This document shows positions 1 to 6,431 of a stretch of 9,762 bases of DNA, piece by piece. Origin of the DNA: Cytophagales bacterium (GTDB lineage: Bacteria; Bacteroidota; Bacteroidia; Cytophagales; 172606-1); NCBI GenBank assembly GCA_025455595.1, contig JALOMD010000051.1, positions 1 to 9,762 of the forward strand, given 5' to 3'. The notes below the pieces were generated by a model. That model was not told the DNA's origin and did not search any database. It worked only from the letters and a program-made list of their open reading frames with translations. A program made the translations under genes and the position numbers. Numbering within the stretch: the stretch's first letter is position 1; every line of letters begins with the position of its first letter.

Positions 1-1
1 T

Positions 2-775
2 GCGTTTTTGCTTTTCGCCTGTACGCAGAAAGAAGAAACCGGAATAGAGCCTGCACCTGTACGCAAGGACATTGCCAAAAGTGCGAAAGCCTCTGGCCTC
101 TGCGCCGACACCGACAAGCACTTCTATTCCAAGTACTTCATCCATAACAACATCTGGGGCAAAAACGAAACCGGCGCGGGCTGGCAGTGTGTATGGGAAG
201 ACGACGGCCCCGGCTGGTGGGCGTGGGGTGCCGATGCCGGTCACCAGAAAGGCAACAACCAAATCAAAGGCTATCCGTCTTGCGTGCTGGGCTGGCACTG
301 GGGCACTTGGTCAAGCAACAGCGGGCTACCGAAGCAAATCAACAGCCTGAACGGCTGTACTTCCAGTTGGCGGGTGTCGGTGCCTAATTCGGGCATTTAC
401 AACACATCCTACGACTTGTGGTTTCACAACACCGGCAATCCCGGCTACAACAATCCGAACGGCGAACTGATGGTGTGGATCAACAAGCGGGGCGATTTCT
501 ATCCGGCCGGTTCGTACAAAGAGAACGTGAACATAGCGGGGCATAACTGGAACGTGTACCAAGGCACCATCAACTCATGGACGGTGGTTTCGTTGGTGCG
601 CACCAGCAACACAAACGCTGTTTCCAACCTCGACTTGAAAGCCCTGACGCACTACGCCCGCAACAAAGGCTGGTTCGACGGCAACTGGCACTTGACCAGC
701 GTCCAGAGCGGCTGGGAAATCATTGAGGGCGGCAGTGGTTTTCAGACGCAGCAATACAACTGTGATGTCTGGTAG
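2..775 (+). CDS. GH12 endoglucanase, surface lipoprotein (5' end cut by window)
   Basis: Glycoside hydrolase family 12: retaining endo-acting hydrolysis of beta-1,4-glucans (cellulose or xyloglucan). Family landmarks are visible: NNIWG (nt 146-160), a Trp-rich region with YPS, SYDLWF, GELMVWI with the nucleophile Glu at nt 464-466, and GWEIIEGG with the likely acid/base Glu at nt 716-718. The frame is open to the left edge and begins ..AFLLFAC, the end of a lipoprotein signal peptide; the lipidated Cys is at nt 20-22 and the true start lies upstream. After the Cys comes TQKEE, which resembles the Bacteroidota lipoprotein export signal (Lys plus acidic residues) that sends lipoproteins to the cell surface. 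The mature part is about 251 aa, a normal size for a single-domain GH12, with no carbohydrate-binding module or T9SS domain. The TTG at nt 8 is inside the signal peptide and is not taken as start. Exact substrate cannot be told from sequence alone. Confidence 0.9.
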   Translation, partial: AFLLFACTQKEETGIEPAPVRKDIAKSAKASGLCADTDKHFYSKYFIHNNIWGKNETGAGWQCVWEDDGPGWWAWGADAGHQKGNNQIKGYPSCVLGWHWGTWSSNSGLPKQINSLNGCTSSWRVSVPNSGIYNTSYDLWFHNTGNPGYNNPNGELMVWINKRGDFYPAGSYKENVNIAGHNWNVYQGTINSWTVVSLVRTSNTNAVSNLDLKALTHYARNKGWFDGNWHLTSVQSGWEIIEGGSGFQTQQYNCDVW

Positions 776-854
776 AATGACCGTTTTACAGAAAAATTGC
801 CCAGAACGCTGCACTGTAAAACTGTGGCAACTACAGGTGATTTATGTAGGAAAA

Positions 855-883
855 GCGTTTTGGGCATTTTTTGCCCAAAACGC
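855..883. repeat. Hairpin of the GCGTTTTGGGCA family, copy 1
   Basis: Perfect 12-bp inverted repeat: arm GCGTTTTGGGCA at 855-866, T5 loop at 867-871, arm TGCCCAAAACGC at 872-883. It lies 79 bases after the GH12 stop. It lacks a T-run after the stem, so it is not a classical terminator. Related arms occur at 3590-3618, 3812-3877 and 8777-8827, so it reads as a dispersed palindromic repeat. Confidence 0.8.
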
Positions 884-988
884 ACTTGACAACCGGCACT
901 GGCTCCTCAGAGATGGTTTGGGTTCGTTTTTCGGGCAGCAAAGGCGGCTTTTCGCTTGCGGCCCCGACAAGTCGGAAAAAACTTTCGC

Positions 989-1031
989 CGTTTTCTCGGC
1001 CCGTAACCACTGGCTACGGGCCGAGAAAACG
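989..1031. repeat. 17-bp perfect inverted repeat
   Basis: Arms at 989-1005 and 1015-1031 are exact reverse complements with a 9-base loop; the core reads TTTTCTCGGCCCGTA. On the minus strand the stem is followed six bases later by T6 (complement of 975-980 region). On the plus strand no T-run follows. It could block read-through between the two glucanase genes or be a dispersed repeat; there is no second copy in this window. Confidence 0.75.
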
Positions 1032-1151
1032 CCAGCCGAAGAAAAGTTGTTGGCCACATCCGAATGTTAATTTCAGAAAGGCGTGGGTAAAAATCCGACG
1101 GGTGCGTATTATGTGGGAAAAGTGTAACCTTGGCTCGAAAAAATACTACTT

Positions 1152-3353
1152 ATGAAAGTACGTTATGCAATACTGATTGCCGTCTTTTGTTTCGCATCCG
1201 GCACTCCGTACGCCCAGAAACCCACGTCCGATTTCATCCGCATTGACCAGTTCGGCTACCGGCCGCAAGCCAAAAAAGTGGCCGTGATTGTTGACCCGCA
1301 AACCGGTTACGATGCCAACCTGTCGTTCAATCCTTCCACGGGGACGAACCAGTACCAAGTGCGCAAATGGGATACCGACGAAGCGGTTTTCAGCGGCACG
1401 CTGGCCCCTTGGAACGGCGGTGCCACCGACGCAACCTCTGGCGACAAGGCGTGGTGGTTCGACTTCAGTGCGGTGACGGCAACGGGCAGTTACTACGTGT
1501 TCGACGTGGGCCGCAACGTGGGTTCGTTCAAATTCGACATTCGCGAGGACGTGTACGCCGACGTGCTGCGCGTGGCCGTGCGTATGTTCTACTACAACCG
1601 ATGCAACCACGAGAAACTCGCCCAGCACGCCGGAGCCAACTGGGCCGACGGGCCTTCGTTTGTCGGGGCCAACCAAGACAAGGCCGCCCGCTCCGTGACC
1701 GACCGCAACAACGCCGCCACCGCCCGCGACCTGAGCGGCGGCTGGTGGGACGCGGGCGACTACAACAAATACGTGACGTTTGCACGGATGCCCATGCACC
1801 AATTGCTCGAAGCCTACGAAGAAAACCCGTCCGTTTGGGGCGATAATTACAAAATCCCCGAATCGGGCAACGGCATCCCGGACTTGCTCGACGAACTGAA
1901 GTGGGAATTGGACTGGCTCAAGAAAATGCAAAACCCCGACGGCGGCTCGCTGGTGAAGATGGGTGCGTTGAAAGACTCCGACGGACAAGCCACGCTGCCG
2001 CCCAGCACCGACCCGCGCCCCCGGTACTACTATCCGGGTTTTTGCAGCTCGGCCACGATTACGCTGGCAGGCGTGTTTGCCCATGCGGCCTTGGTGTACA
2101 AGACCATTCCTTCGCTGACCTCCTACGCCGACGACTTGAAAACCCGCGCCGTCAGTGCCTTCAACCATTACCAAGCCAATCCCAAATCGGCCGATTGTGA
2201 CGACGGAACCATCCAAGCCGGCGATGCCGACCGTACGTTGGCCGAGCAGGAACAGCACGCAGTGCAAGCGGCGGTGTATCTGTATGCCCTCACCAACGAC
2301 AACACTTACAAGCAATACGTGGATGCCAACTATACGAAAGTAAAAGGCGTAAGAGACAACTGGTTCGGGCCGTATGACGTGGATGTGGACGGTGCGTTGC
2401 TCTACTACACCAAACTGGCCGGGGCCACGCCTGCGACGGTGGCCGTCATCAAGGAAAAGAAAAGCAACACCGCCGGATATTTCGACGATGCGTACAAATT
2501 CAGTGAAAAAGACCCGTACCGTTCCCAAATGCCGGTTTCGTCTTATCACTGGGGCAGCCTGAATCCGCGCGGCTGCATGGCGAGCCTCAACTACGACATG
2601 ATCACCTACGGCCTTGACCCGGCCAACCACGACAGCTACCGCCTGAAGGCCGAGGAGACGCTGCATTACTTCCACGGCGTAAATCCGTTCAACATGGTCT
2701 ATATGACCAACATGGCCACCTACGGCGGTGAGAAATCGGTGGACGAGGTGTATCACTCGTGGTTCAAGGAGGGTTCGCCGTGGGACAATGCGAAAACCTC
2801 CGCCAAGGGCGGCCCGGCTCCCGGCTACGTTCCCGGCGGGCCGAACAAAGACTACAAGCCCGACGACGGCTCGGCCTGCGTGTTGGCTCCGCCGTGCAAC
2901 CAACCTGTCCAAAAATCCTACCGGAGTTGGAACACCGTTTGGCCCGATGCCAGTTGGGAAATCACCGAACCGGCCATTTATTACCAAGCCGCGTACATCA
3001 AAGCCTTGTCCAAGTTTGCAACAAATGCTAAAAATGAGTTGCCGTTGGTCGGGCAAGTACAAGAACCGACGGCCACCGAAAAAAAAAACGAAATCCCGGC
3101 CAACCGACTGAGCCTGTATCCAAACCCCGCCAGCGGCAGCGTCACCGTTGAGTACCAAGCCATCGGCCGCGAACGAGCCGTCATCTCCGTGACCGATGCC
3201 ACGGGTCGCATGGTGCGCAGCCAACAAGCGGATTTCCAGCCGTCGGTCGGCACGGCTCAGCTTGAACTGCAAAACGTGCCGCCCGGCGTTTACTCCGTCC
3301 GTTTCGCCACGCCTACCGGGCAAGCCGTGCGCAAGATGGTGATAATGCAGTGA
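1152..3353 (+). CDS. GH9 endoglucanase secreted by T9SS
   Basis: Glycoside hydrolase family 9 (inverting endo-1,4-beta-glucanase), 733 aa. Order of parts: signal peptide 1-21 (cleavage after TPYA), CelD_N-type Ig-like domain about 27-128 starting IRIDQFGYRP, (alpha/alpha)6 catalytic domain about 132-630, short linker, type A T9SS sorting domain 651-733 starting NRLSLYPNPASG and ending VRKMVIMQ. Catalytic landmarks: GGWWDAGDYNKY with D200 and D203 (base), FHGVNP with H508, and SWEITEP with E603 as likely acid by position in the family motif. The ATG at 1152 directly precedes a good signal peptide. The protein should cross the outer membrane through the type IX system and be attached to or released from the surface, working beside the GH12 lipoprotein encoded upstream. 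The linker is encoded over a run of ten A, where a one-base slip in either direction removes the sorting domain. Confidence 0.96.
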   Translation: MKVRYAILIAVFCFASGTPYAQKPTSDFIRIDQFGYRPQAKKVAVIVDPQTGYDANLSFNPSTGTNQYQVRKWDTDEAVFSGTLAPWNGGATDATSGDKAWWFDFSAVTATGSYYVFDVGRNVGSFKFDIREDVYADVLRVAVRMFYYNRCNHEKLAQHAGANWADGPSFVGANQDKAARSVTDRNNAATARDLSGGWWDAGDYNKYVTFARMPMHQLLEAYEENPSVWGDNYKIPESGNGIPDLLDELKWELDWLKKMQNPDGGSLVKMGALKDSDGQATLPPSTDPRPRYYYPGFCSSATITLAGVFAHAALVYKTIPSLTSYADDLKTRAVSAFNHYQANPKSADCDDGTIQAGDADRTLAEQEQHAVQAAVYLYALTNDNTYKQYVDANYTKVKGVRDNWFGPYDVDVDGALLYYTKLAGATPATVAVIKEKKSNTAGYFDDAYKFSEKDPYRSQMPVSSYHWGSLNPRGCMASLNYDMITYGLDPANHDSYRLKAEETLHYFHGVNPFNMVYMTNMATYGGEKSVDEVYHSWFKEGSPWDNAKTSAKGGPAPGYVPGGPNKDYKPDDGSACVLAPPCNQPVQKSYRSWNTVWPDASWEITEPAIYYQAAYIKALSKFATNAKNELPLVGQVQEPTATEKKNEIPANRLSLYPNPASGSVTVEYQAIGRERAVISVTDATGRMVRSQQADFQPSVGTAQLELQNVPPGVYSVRFATPTGQAVRKMVIMQ
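3079..3088 (+). repeat. A10 homopolymer in GH9 linker
   Basis: Ten consecutive A encode the end of Glu-Lys-Lys-Asn in the linker between catalytic domain and sorting domain. Adding one A leads to a stop at 3149-3151, and losing one A leads to a stop at 3109-3111; both products keep the whole catalytic domain and lose the T9SS signal. Whether slippage happens is not known from the sequence. Confidence 0.9.
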
Positions 3354-3589
3354 TTTGCTGAAATTCGCCTTCGGTTTAAGAATGTCGTGCCGAACGTGCG
3401 CAGTTCCCTGAAGCAACAACCCGACAATATAAAACCCATGCTTGGACGGCTCAGTGTGGCGTTTCATGTCGGCACGTTCTGGGCAAATGTTCGGCACCCG
3501 AAGTCGGGATACATGGGCGGCAGGACGTTGATGCGCCGACAGTAGTCGGCTATGGTGTCATCGGTTGTTTACAATTCGGCTTGAAGGCT

Positions 3590-3624
3590 GTGTTTTGGGC
3601 AAAAATTGCCCAAAACGCTTTTTT
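3590..3624 (+). terminator. Terminator-like hairpin, GCGTTTTGGGCA family copy 2
   Basis: Arms 3590-3602 and 3606-3618 pair over 13 bp with one G-T wobble around a 3-base AAA loop, followed directly by six T (3619-3624). This is the shape of an intrinsic terminator for plus-strand transcription, possibly of the GH9 gene 237 bases upstream. The stem belongs to the same family as 855-883. Confidence 0.6.
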
Positions 3625-3811
3625 ACGCAGGTCTGCACGCTATGCGTCAGACCGGAAGCATAGGCTCGGCCAAGACAGCAGGTTCGCGTTTCGGTTGTTC
3701 CCGCTTCCGACAAGCCTGCCCACGCCCACGCCGAGTGCGTGGCAAGCGAAGTGCGTGGCAGGCAAGCCAGCGGCATGGTCGGGACAGGCAGTTGCGGGAT
3801 TTGACAATTTT

Positions 3812-3877
3812 TGCCTAAAACGCCACCAAAATCAGAGTTTTAAACAACCTCTCAGGTATGTGAAGGCGTTTTGGGCA
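3812..3877. repeat. Long-range inverted repeat, GCGTTTTGGGCA family copy 3
   Basis: Arm TGCCTAAAACGCC at 3812-3824 pairs with GGCGTTTTGGGCA at 3865-3877 (13 bp, one wobble) across a 40-base spacer that contains TTTTAAACAACCTCT at 3838-3852. The wide spacing sets it apart from the compact copies and suggests an element with an insert, or two adjacent elements. Confidence 0.6.
3838..3852. repeat. 15-base repeat, copy 1
   Basis: TTTTAAACAACCTCT occurs exactly here and at 7107-7121, both in gene-free DNA next to palindromes. Fifteen exact bases in under 10 kb is unlikely by chance, so this is probably part of a dispersed intergenic element. Confidence 0.65.
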
Positions 3878-3930
3878 TTTTTCGGCAAATCCGTGCCAAC
3901 GGCTTCCCACTTGGGAGCCTATGTGTAATT

Positions 3931-4863
3931 TCACAGCACAACAGTTGTTTCTATTTGTTGAATGCCTGTCAGCTTCACGCTTGTATCCCACAAATCATTC
4001 TGAAAAGCCGTGTTGTAAGAATCCGGCGACGACGGAATGACTTTTTCGCCTTCAAAATATTTCCCGCTGTGCAAACGAAACGCCTTGTGATACGCGACAT
4101 TGGCCAAACGCCTGCCCGAGACATCCACAGTGTGCGTATTGCGTTGGAAATAGGCCAAAATCGGCATCACATTTTCCCAAAAAAACCGTAGGAAAGGCGG
4201 GTAAGTCCGTGCCAGGCCCGTGCCGGGAACCATGCCGGGGTCAAAGGCATTGACGCGAACAGAAGTGTTGGCCAGCCTGCGTTGCAACTCGTACGTTGTC
4301 AGAATGTTGCACAACTTGGAGGTGGAATACCGCCGTTGCCCTACCACACTGCTTTTCTCCGTTGTCTCGACCGGATGGGCCAACGCTTCGGCGGTTTTGT
4401 AAACCGGCGGTTCTATACCGGTTTTCTGCGCGGGGTCATGGGTGCCGCTGGCGGTAAATGTGATGCTTGCCTCCGCATCCATCAAGGGCAGCAGCAACAG
4501 CGTGAGATAAAAAGGCCCCAAGTGGTTCACGCCGAAGGTAGCCTCGAAACCGTCTTTGGTGTACTGAGTAGCCGCTATGTTCTGAATGCCGGCATTGTTG
4601 ACCAGTGCAACGATTCGGTTGTTCGGTTCCTGTTCAAACGCAGCTTTGAATTGCTGGACAGAAGCCAGCGAAGCCAAATCCAGCGGCAGATGCTTGAGAT
4701 GGGCGTGCCCCGTTTTTTGCTGGATTTTGGCGATGGCTTCCTGACCTGATTTTGCGTCGCGGCAGGCAATGATGATTTGCTTGCCAGGGGTGATTTTTGC
4801 CATCTGCAAGGCGCAGGCAAAGCCGATGCCCCGGTTGGCTCCGGTGATGATGACTGAATTCAT
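3931..4863 (-). CDS. Classical SDR oxidoreductase, protochlorophyllide reductase/RDH-like
   Basis: Short-chain dehydrogenase/reductase of 310 aa, cytoplasmic and NAD(P)H-dependent. Landmarks: Rossmann motif TGANRGIG (7-14), NNAG (89-92), Asn in GVNHLG (N113), Ser in TASGTHD (S139) and YSTSK with Y179 and K183, giving a complete catalytic tetrad. The stretch YSTSKLCNILTTYELQRRL, the DPGMVPGTGLAR segment and the GKYFEGE tail resemble the light-dependent protochlorophyllide reductase and retinol dehydrogenase branch. Nothing else in the window belongs to pigment synthesis, so the true substrate is unknown. The start at 4863 (MNSVIITG) was chosen over an in-frame ATG at 4890 because the Rossmann fold begins there. 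The gene lies 80 bases downstream of a same-strand Crp/Fnr gene and has its own palindrome at 4917-4932, 53 bases before the start. Confidence 0.88.
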   Translation of the reverse strand: MNSVIITGANRGIGFACALQMAKITPGKQIIIACRDAKSGQEAIAKIQQKTGHAHLKHLPLDLASLASVQQFKAAFEQEPNNRIVALVNNAGIQNIAATQYTKDGFEATFGVNHLGPFYLTLLLLPLMDAEASITFTASGTHDPAQKTGIEPPVYKTAEALAHPVETTEKSSVVGQRRYSTSKLCNILTTYELQRRLANTSVRVNAFDPGMVPGTGLARTYPPFLRFFWENVMPILAYFQRNTHTVDVSGRRLANVAYHKAFRLHSGKYFEGEKVIPSSPDSYNTAFQNDLWDTSVKLTGIQQIETTVVL

Positions 4864-4916
4864 TTGTTTTTCCGTTGATGTACGCCACAAAAGTCCGACA
4901 AATGAAAAAGACAGTC

Positions 4917-4932
4917 TTTGCCATTTGGCAAA
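4917..4932. promoter_or_regulatory. Candidate Crp/Fnr operator upstream of SDR gene
   Basis: Perfect palindrome TTTGCCATTTGGCAAA (7-bp arms, 2-base centre) in the short gap between the regulator stop and the SDR start. It differs in one base from 5547-5562 upstream of the regulator, and a related AACGAA follows both. A palindrome of 16 bp suits a dimeric helix-turn-helix protein; the binding protein is inferred from position. Confidence 0.6.
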
Positions 4933-4943
4933 TAACGAACCGC

Positions 4944-5513
4944 CTAACGAATGTTTTTGCGGATGCGGCTCAACGACGATTGTGTGATACCCAAGTAAGA
5001 AGCCAGCAGTGACAACGGAATCCGGTTGGCAACAGTGGGATAGCGTTCGAGAAATTTCAAATACCTTTCCGTAGCGTCCTCAGCCAGCATCGGACTGATG
5101 CGGTTTACCTTGTCCATGAACGCCTTGGTGGTGATTTTGTAAATCATTTCATCCCAGCCGATGATGGTGTCGGAGAGTTCCTTGAAACTGTCATATCCAA
5201 AAACAATCAGTGTGCAGTCGGTCACGGCCTGCACATACTCACTCGAAGGAACTTGGTAATTGAAACTGTTCAAATCCACGGCAAAGTTGTTTTCGTCTAT
5301 GAAATAGCGGGTTATGTCTTCGCCTTTGTTGTTGTAGTAATGCACCCGCAAAATGCCTTGCGTTACGAATGCGACCTGCCGGGCAATTTTTCCCGCCTCC
5401 GAGAAATACGCCTCTTTCTTGAGTTGAACCTCTGTAGCCTTGCGCTTCACCAGTTCGATTTGTTGTTGGTTCAGATGCCCGAACTGGAGTATGTAATTGA
5501 TGAGTGATTCCAT
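4944..5513 (-). CDS. Crp/Fnr family transcriptional regulator (1)
   Basis: Cyclic-nucleotide-binding-fold regulator of 189 aa: N-terminal beta-roll about 20-115, dimerisation helix about 118-145, and a C-terminal helix-turn-helix about 163-189 with LLASYLGITQSSLSRIRK. The usual cAMP pocket signature (Gly-Glu then Arg-Ser/Thr-Ala) is absent, with SSEYVQAV at that place, and there is no Fnr-type cysteine cluster, so the signal is probably not cAMP and cannot be named. The C-terminal part is closely similar to the second regulator at 6432-7010. The start at 5513 (MESLINY) was chosen over an upstream in-frame start because the extra 29 residues would cover the upstream palindromes. It is divergent from the hydrolase gene and likely controls itself and the SDR gene through matching palindromes. 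Confidence 0.92.
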   Translation of the reverse strand: MESLINYILQFGHLNQQQIELVKRKATEVQLKKEAYFSEAGKIARQVAFVTQGILRVHYYNNKGEDITRYFIDENNFAVDLNSFNYQVPSSEYVQAVTDCTLIVFGYDSFKELSDTIIGWDEMIYKITTKAFMDKVNRISPMLAEDATERYLKFLERYPTVANRIPLSLLASYLGITQSSLSRIRKNIR

Positions 5514-5522
5514 GCCTGCAAG

Positions 5523-5562
5523 TTGGCAAAAAGCAAATACTTTGCATTTGTCATTTGGCAAA
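5523..5562. promoter_or_regulatory. Candidate operator cluster upstream of regulator 1
   Basis: Palindrome TTTGTCATTTGGCAAA at 5547-5562 (one base from the 4917-4932 site) lies 33 bases before the regulator start. Next to it are GCAAATACTTTGC (5533-5545), also a palindrome with a 3-base centre, and a second TTGGCAAA at 5523-5530, 32 bases (about three helix turns) from the one at 5555-5562. This pattern suits cooperative binding and autoregulation; binding itself is inference. Confidence 0.55.
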
Positions 5563-5621
5563 AACGAAGACAGAACTTGTGCAAAAAAAGCCAAACACAC
5601 AGATTACAGATGCCGCTTGTG

Positions 5622-5670
5622 TTTTTTTAACAATTGCTAAAAAAATATACAGAAAAGACAGCCAGCTTTG
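5622..5670 (+). promoter_or_regulatory. Promoter-like module, copy 1 (hydrolase gene)
   Basis: T7 (5622-5628), AACAATTG (5629-5636) and CTTTG (5666-5670) sit 43 bases before the hydrolase ATG. The same three parts at exactly the same spacing occur at 7151-7199 and 8606-8655. CTTTG fits the end of the Bacteroidota -7 element; the upstream part could be an activator site or T-rich upstream element. Confidence 0.6.
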
Positions 5671-5712
5671 TAATGACTAACAGCCGCCAAAGGTTGTTTT
5701 GACAGAGCAACA

Positions 5713-6384
5713 ATGATTGAAAAAATATCCCTTTCCTTGTCCAACGCCTACTTGATTTGGGCCAAGCATCCGATCTTGGTGGATACCGGCTGTCCCGGAG
5801 AATCCGACAAAATCATACGGTTTCTGGCGGCTAAGAATCTGAAAGTGAGCGACTTGGGACTGATTGTCCATACCCACGCCCATTTTGACCACTGCGGCTC
5901 CACTGCCGAGCTGCTCAGAACCGCCCGCGTTCCCACGGCTGTTCACCAAGCCGATGCCCCGTTTCTGCGCAAAGGAGCCTCCCAAACCATTCGTCCGCAC
6001 CGCTGGCTGGGTCACTTCGCCAAACCCTTTCTGAAACGTCCGTACCCAGCCATTGAGCCTGACATTGTGTTCCAGAACCTGTTGTCACTCACCGCATTCG
6101 GCTTGGATGCCGATTTGCGACACACGCCCGGCCACACCAGCGGCTCCTCTTCGGTTATTTTTTCGGACGGCAACGCCATTGTCGGCGATTTGCTGATGGG
6201 CAGCCCTTTCCGAAAGGACAAAGCCAATTACCATATTTTTGTCAATGATTTTGCACAAAACAATCACAGCCTCAAAACGGTTTTGGATTTGGGAGCCACC
6301 CGATTTTGGGTCGGGCACGGCGGGCCGCTTTCGGCGGAAAGTGTGTTCCGGCGTATTGACTGCCGTTGTTTTTACGACCATTAG
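5713..6384 (+). CDS. MBL-fold metallo-hydrolase
   Basis: Metallo-beta-lactamase superfamily hydrolase of 223 aa, cytoplasmic (no signal peptide), expected to bind two metal ions. Ligands visible: HTHAHFDH with H55, H57, D59 and H60, then HTPGHTSGS with H141, VGDLL with D159, and WVGHGG with H202. The early LVDTGCPGE is also typical. The fold resembles the glyoxalase II-like group of general hydrolases rather than true beta-lactamases, but the substrate cannot be assigned. The gene is divergent from regulator 1 and followed after 47 bases by regulator 2, so it may share a transcript with the latter. A promoter-like module lies 43 bases before the ATG. It ends in an unusual Arg-Ile-Asp-Cys-Arg-Cys tail whose role is unclear. 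Confidence 0.9.
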   Translation: MIEKISLSLSNAYLIWAKHPILVDTGCPGESDKIIRFLAAKNLKVSDLGLIVHTHAHFDHCGSTAELLRTARVPTAVHQADAPFLRKGASQTIRPHRWLGHFAKPFLKRPYPAIEPDIVFQNLLSLTAFGLDADLRHTPGHTSGSSSVIFSDGNAIVGDLLMGSPFRKDKANYHIFVNDFAQNNHSLKTVLDLGATRFWVGHGGPLSAESVFRRIDCRCFYDH

Positions 6385-6419
6385 CCCTGTTCCGGCACCG
6401 GGGTTTGGGCTTTGAAAAA

Positions 6420-6431
6420 ATACTATTTTTT
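6420..6431 (+). promoter_or_regulatory. Recurrent ATACTATTTTTT motif
   Basis: ATACTATTTTTT abuts the ATG of regulator 2. The same word is at 9576-9587, ATACTATTTTT is at 8727-8737, and an inverted partial copy lies near 8524-8531. All are outside well-supported genes. Function is unknown; an AT-rich translation or transcription signal is possible. Confidence 0.35.

Larger units (their letters stand above)
776..1151. other. Intergenic region between GH12 and GH9 genes, hairpin-rich
   Basis: No convincing gene is present; short open frames here are mirror images across inverted repeats. The region holds two strong hairpins (855-883 and 989-1031) and a 12-bp palindrome, CCGACAAGTCGG, at 964-975 that matches the core of the inverted repeat at 7071-7092. 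The last bases before the GH9 start read GAAAAAATACTACTT, close to the GAAAAAATACTATTTTTT before the regulator at 6432. The hairpins and the distance suggest the two glucanase genes are separate transcription units, but this is inference. Confidence 0.6.
3354..3930. other. 577-base intergenic region, repeat-rich
   Basis: No recognisable gene. The GH9 frame stays open for about 63 codons after its stop, but the translation resembles nothing I know. Contents: GAACGTGC/GCACGTTC arms near 3393-3400 and 3472-3479, a terminator-like hairpin at 3590-3624, an 11-bp direct repeat AGTGCGTGGCA at 3734-3744 and 3750-3760, long-range inverted arms at 3812-3824 and 3865-3877, a 15-base word shared with 7107-7121, and a small stem at 3901-3919 just past the minus-strand SDR stop. 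This is the gap between convergent genes, so terminators for both sides are expected here. Confidence 0.6.

Noticed and set aside
842..1057. Short frames on both strands with similar FSAR..WLRAEKT peptides
   Set aside because: The likeness is produced by the 17-bp inverted repeat being read in both directions.
1146..3497. 783-codon open frame on the minus strand opposite the GH9 gene
   Set aside because: The plus strand encodes a full GH9 with catalytic motifs and sorting domain; the opposite translation has no domain and is a shadow caused by codon bias.
3354..3544. Open frame continuing about 63 codons after the GH9 stop
   Set aside because: The sorting domain ends normally before the TGA, and the extension resembles no domain, so read-through or a gene remnant cannot be supported.
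4917..5562. Possible CRISPR-like repeat pair
   Set aside because: Only two copies 630 bases apart with a gene between them; the palindrome fits an operator, not a CRISPR array.
5514..5600. Longer N-terminus for Crp/Fnr regulator 1
   Set aside because: The added 29 residues are unlike the family and would run through the palindrome cluster upstream of the chosen ATG.
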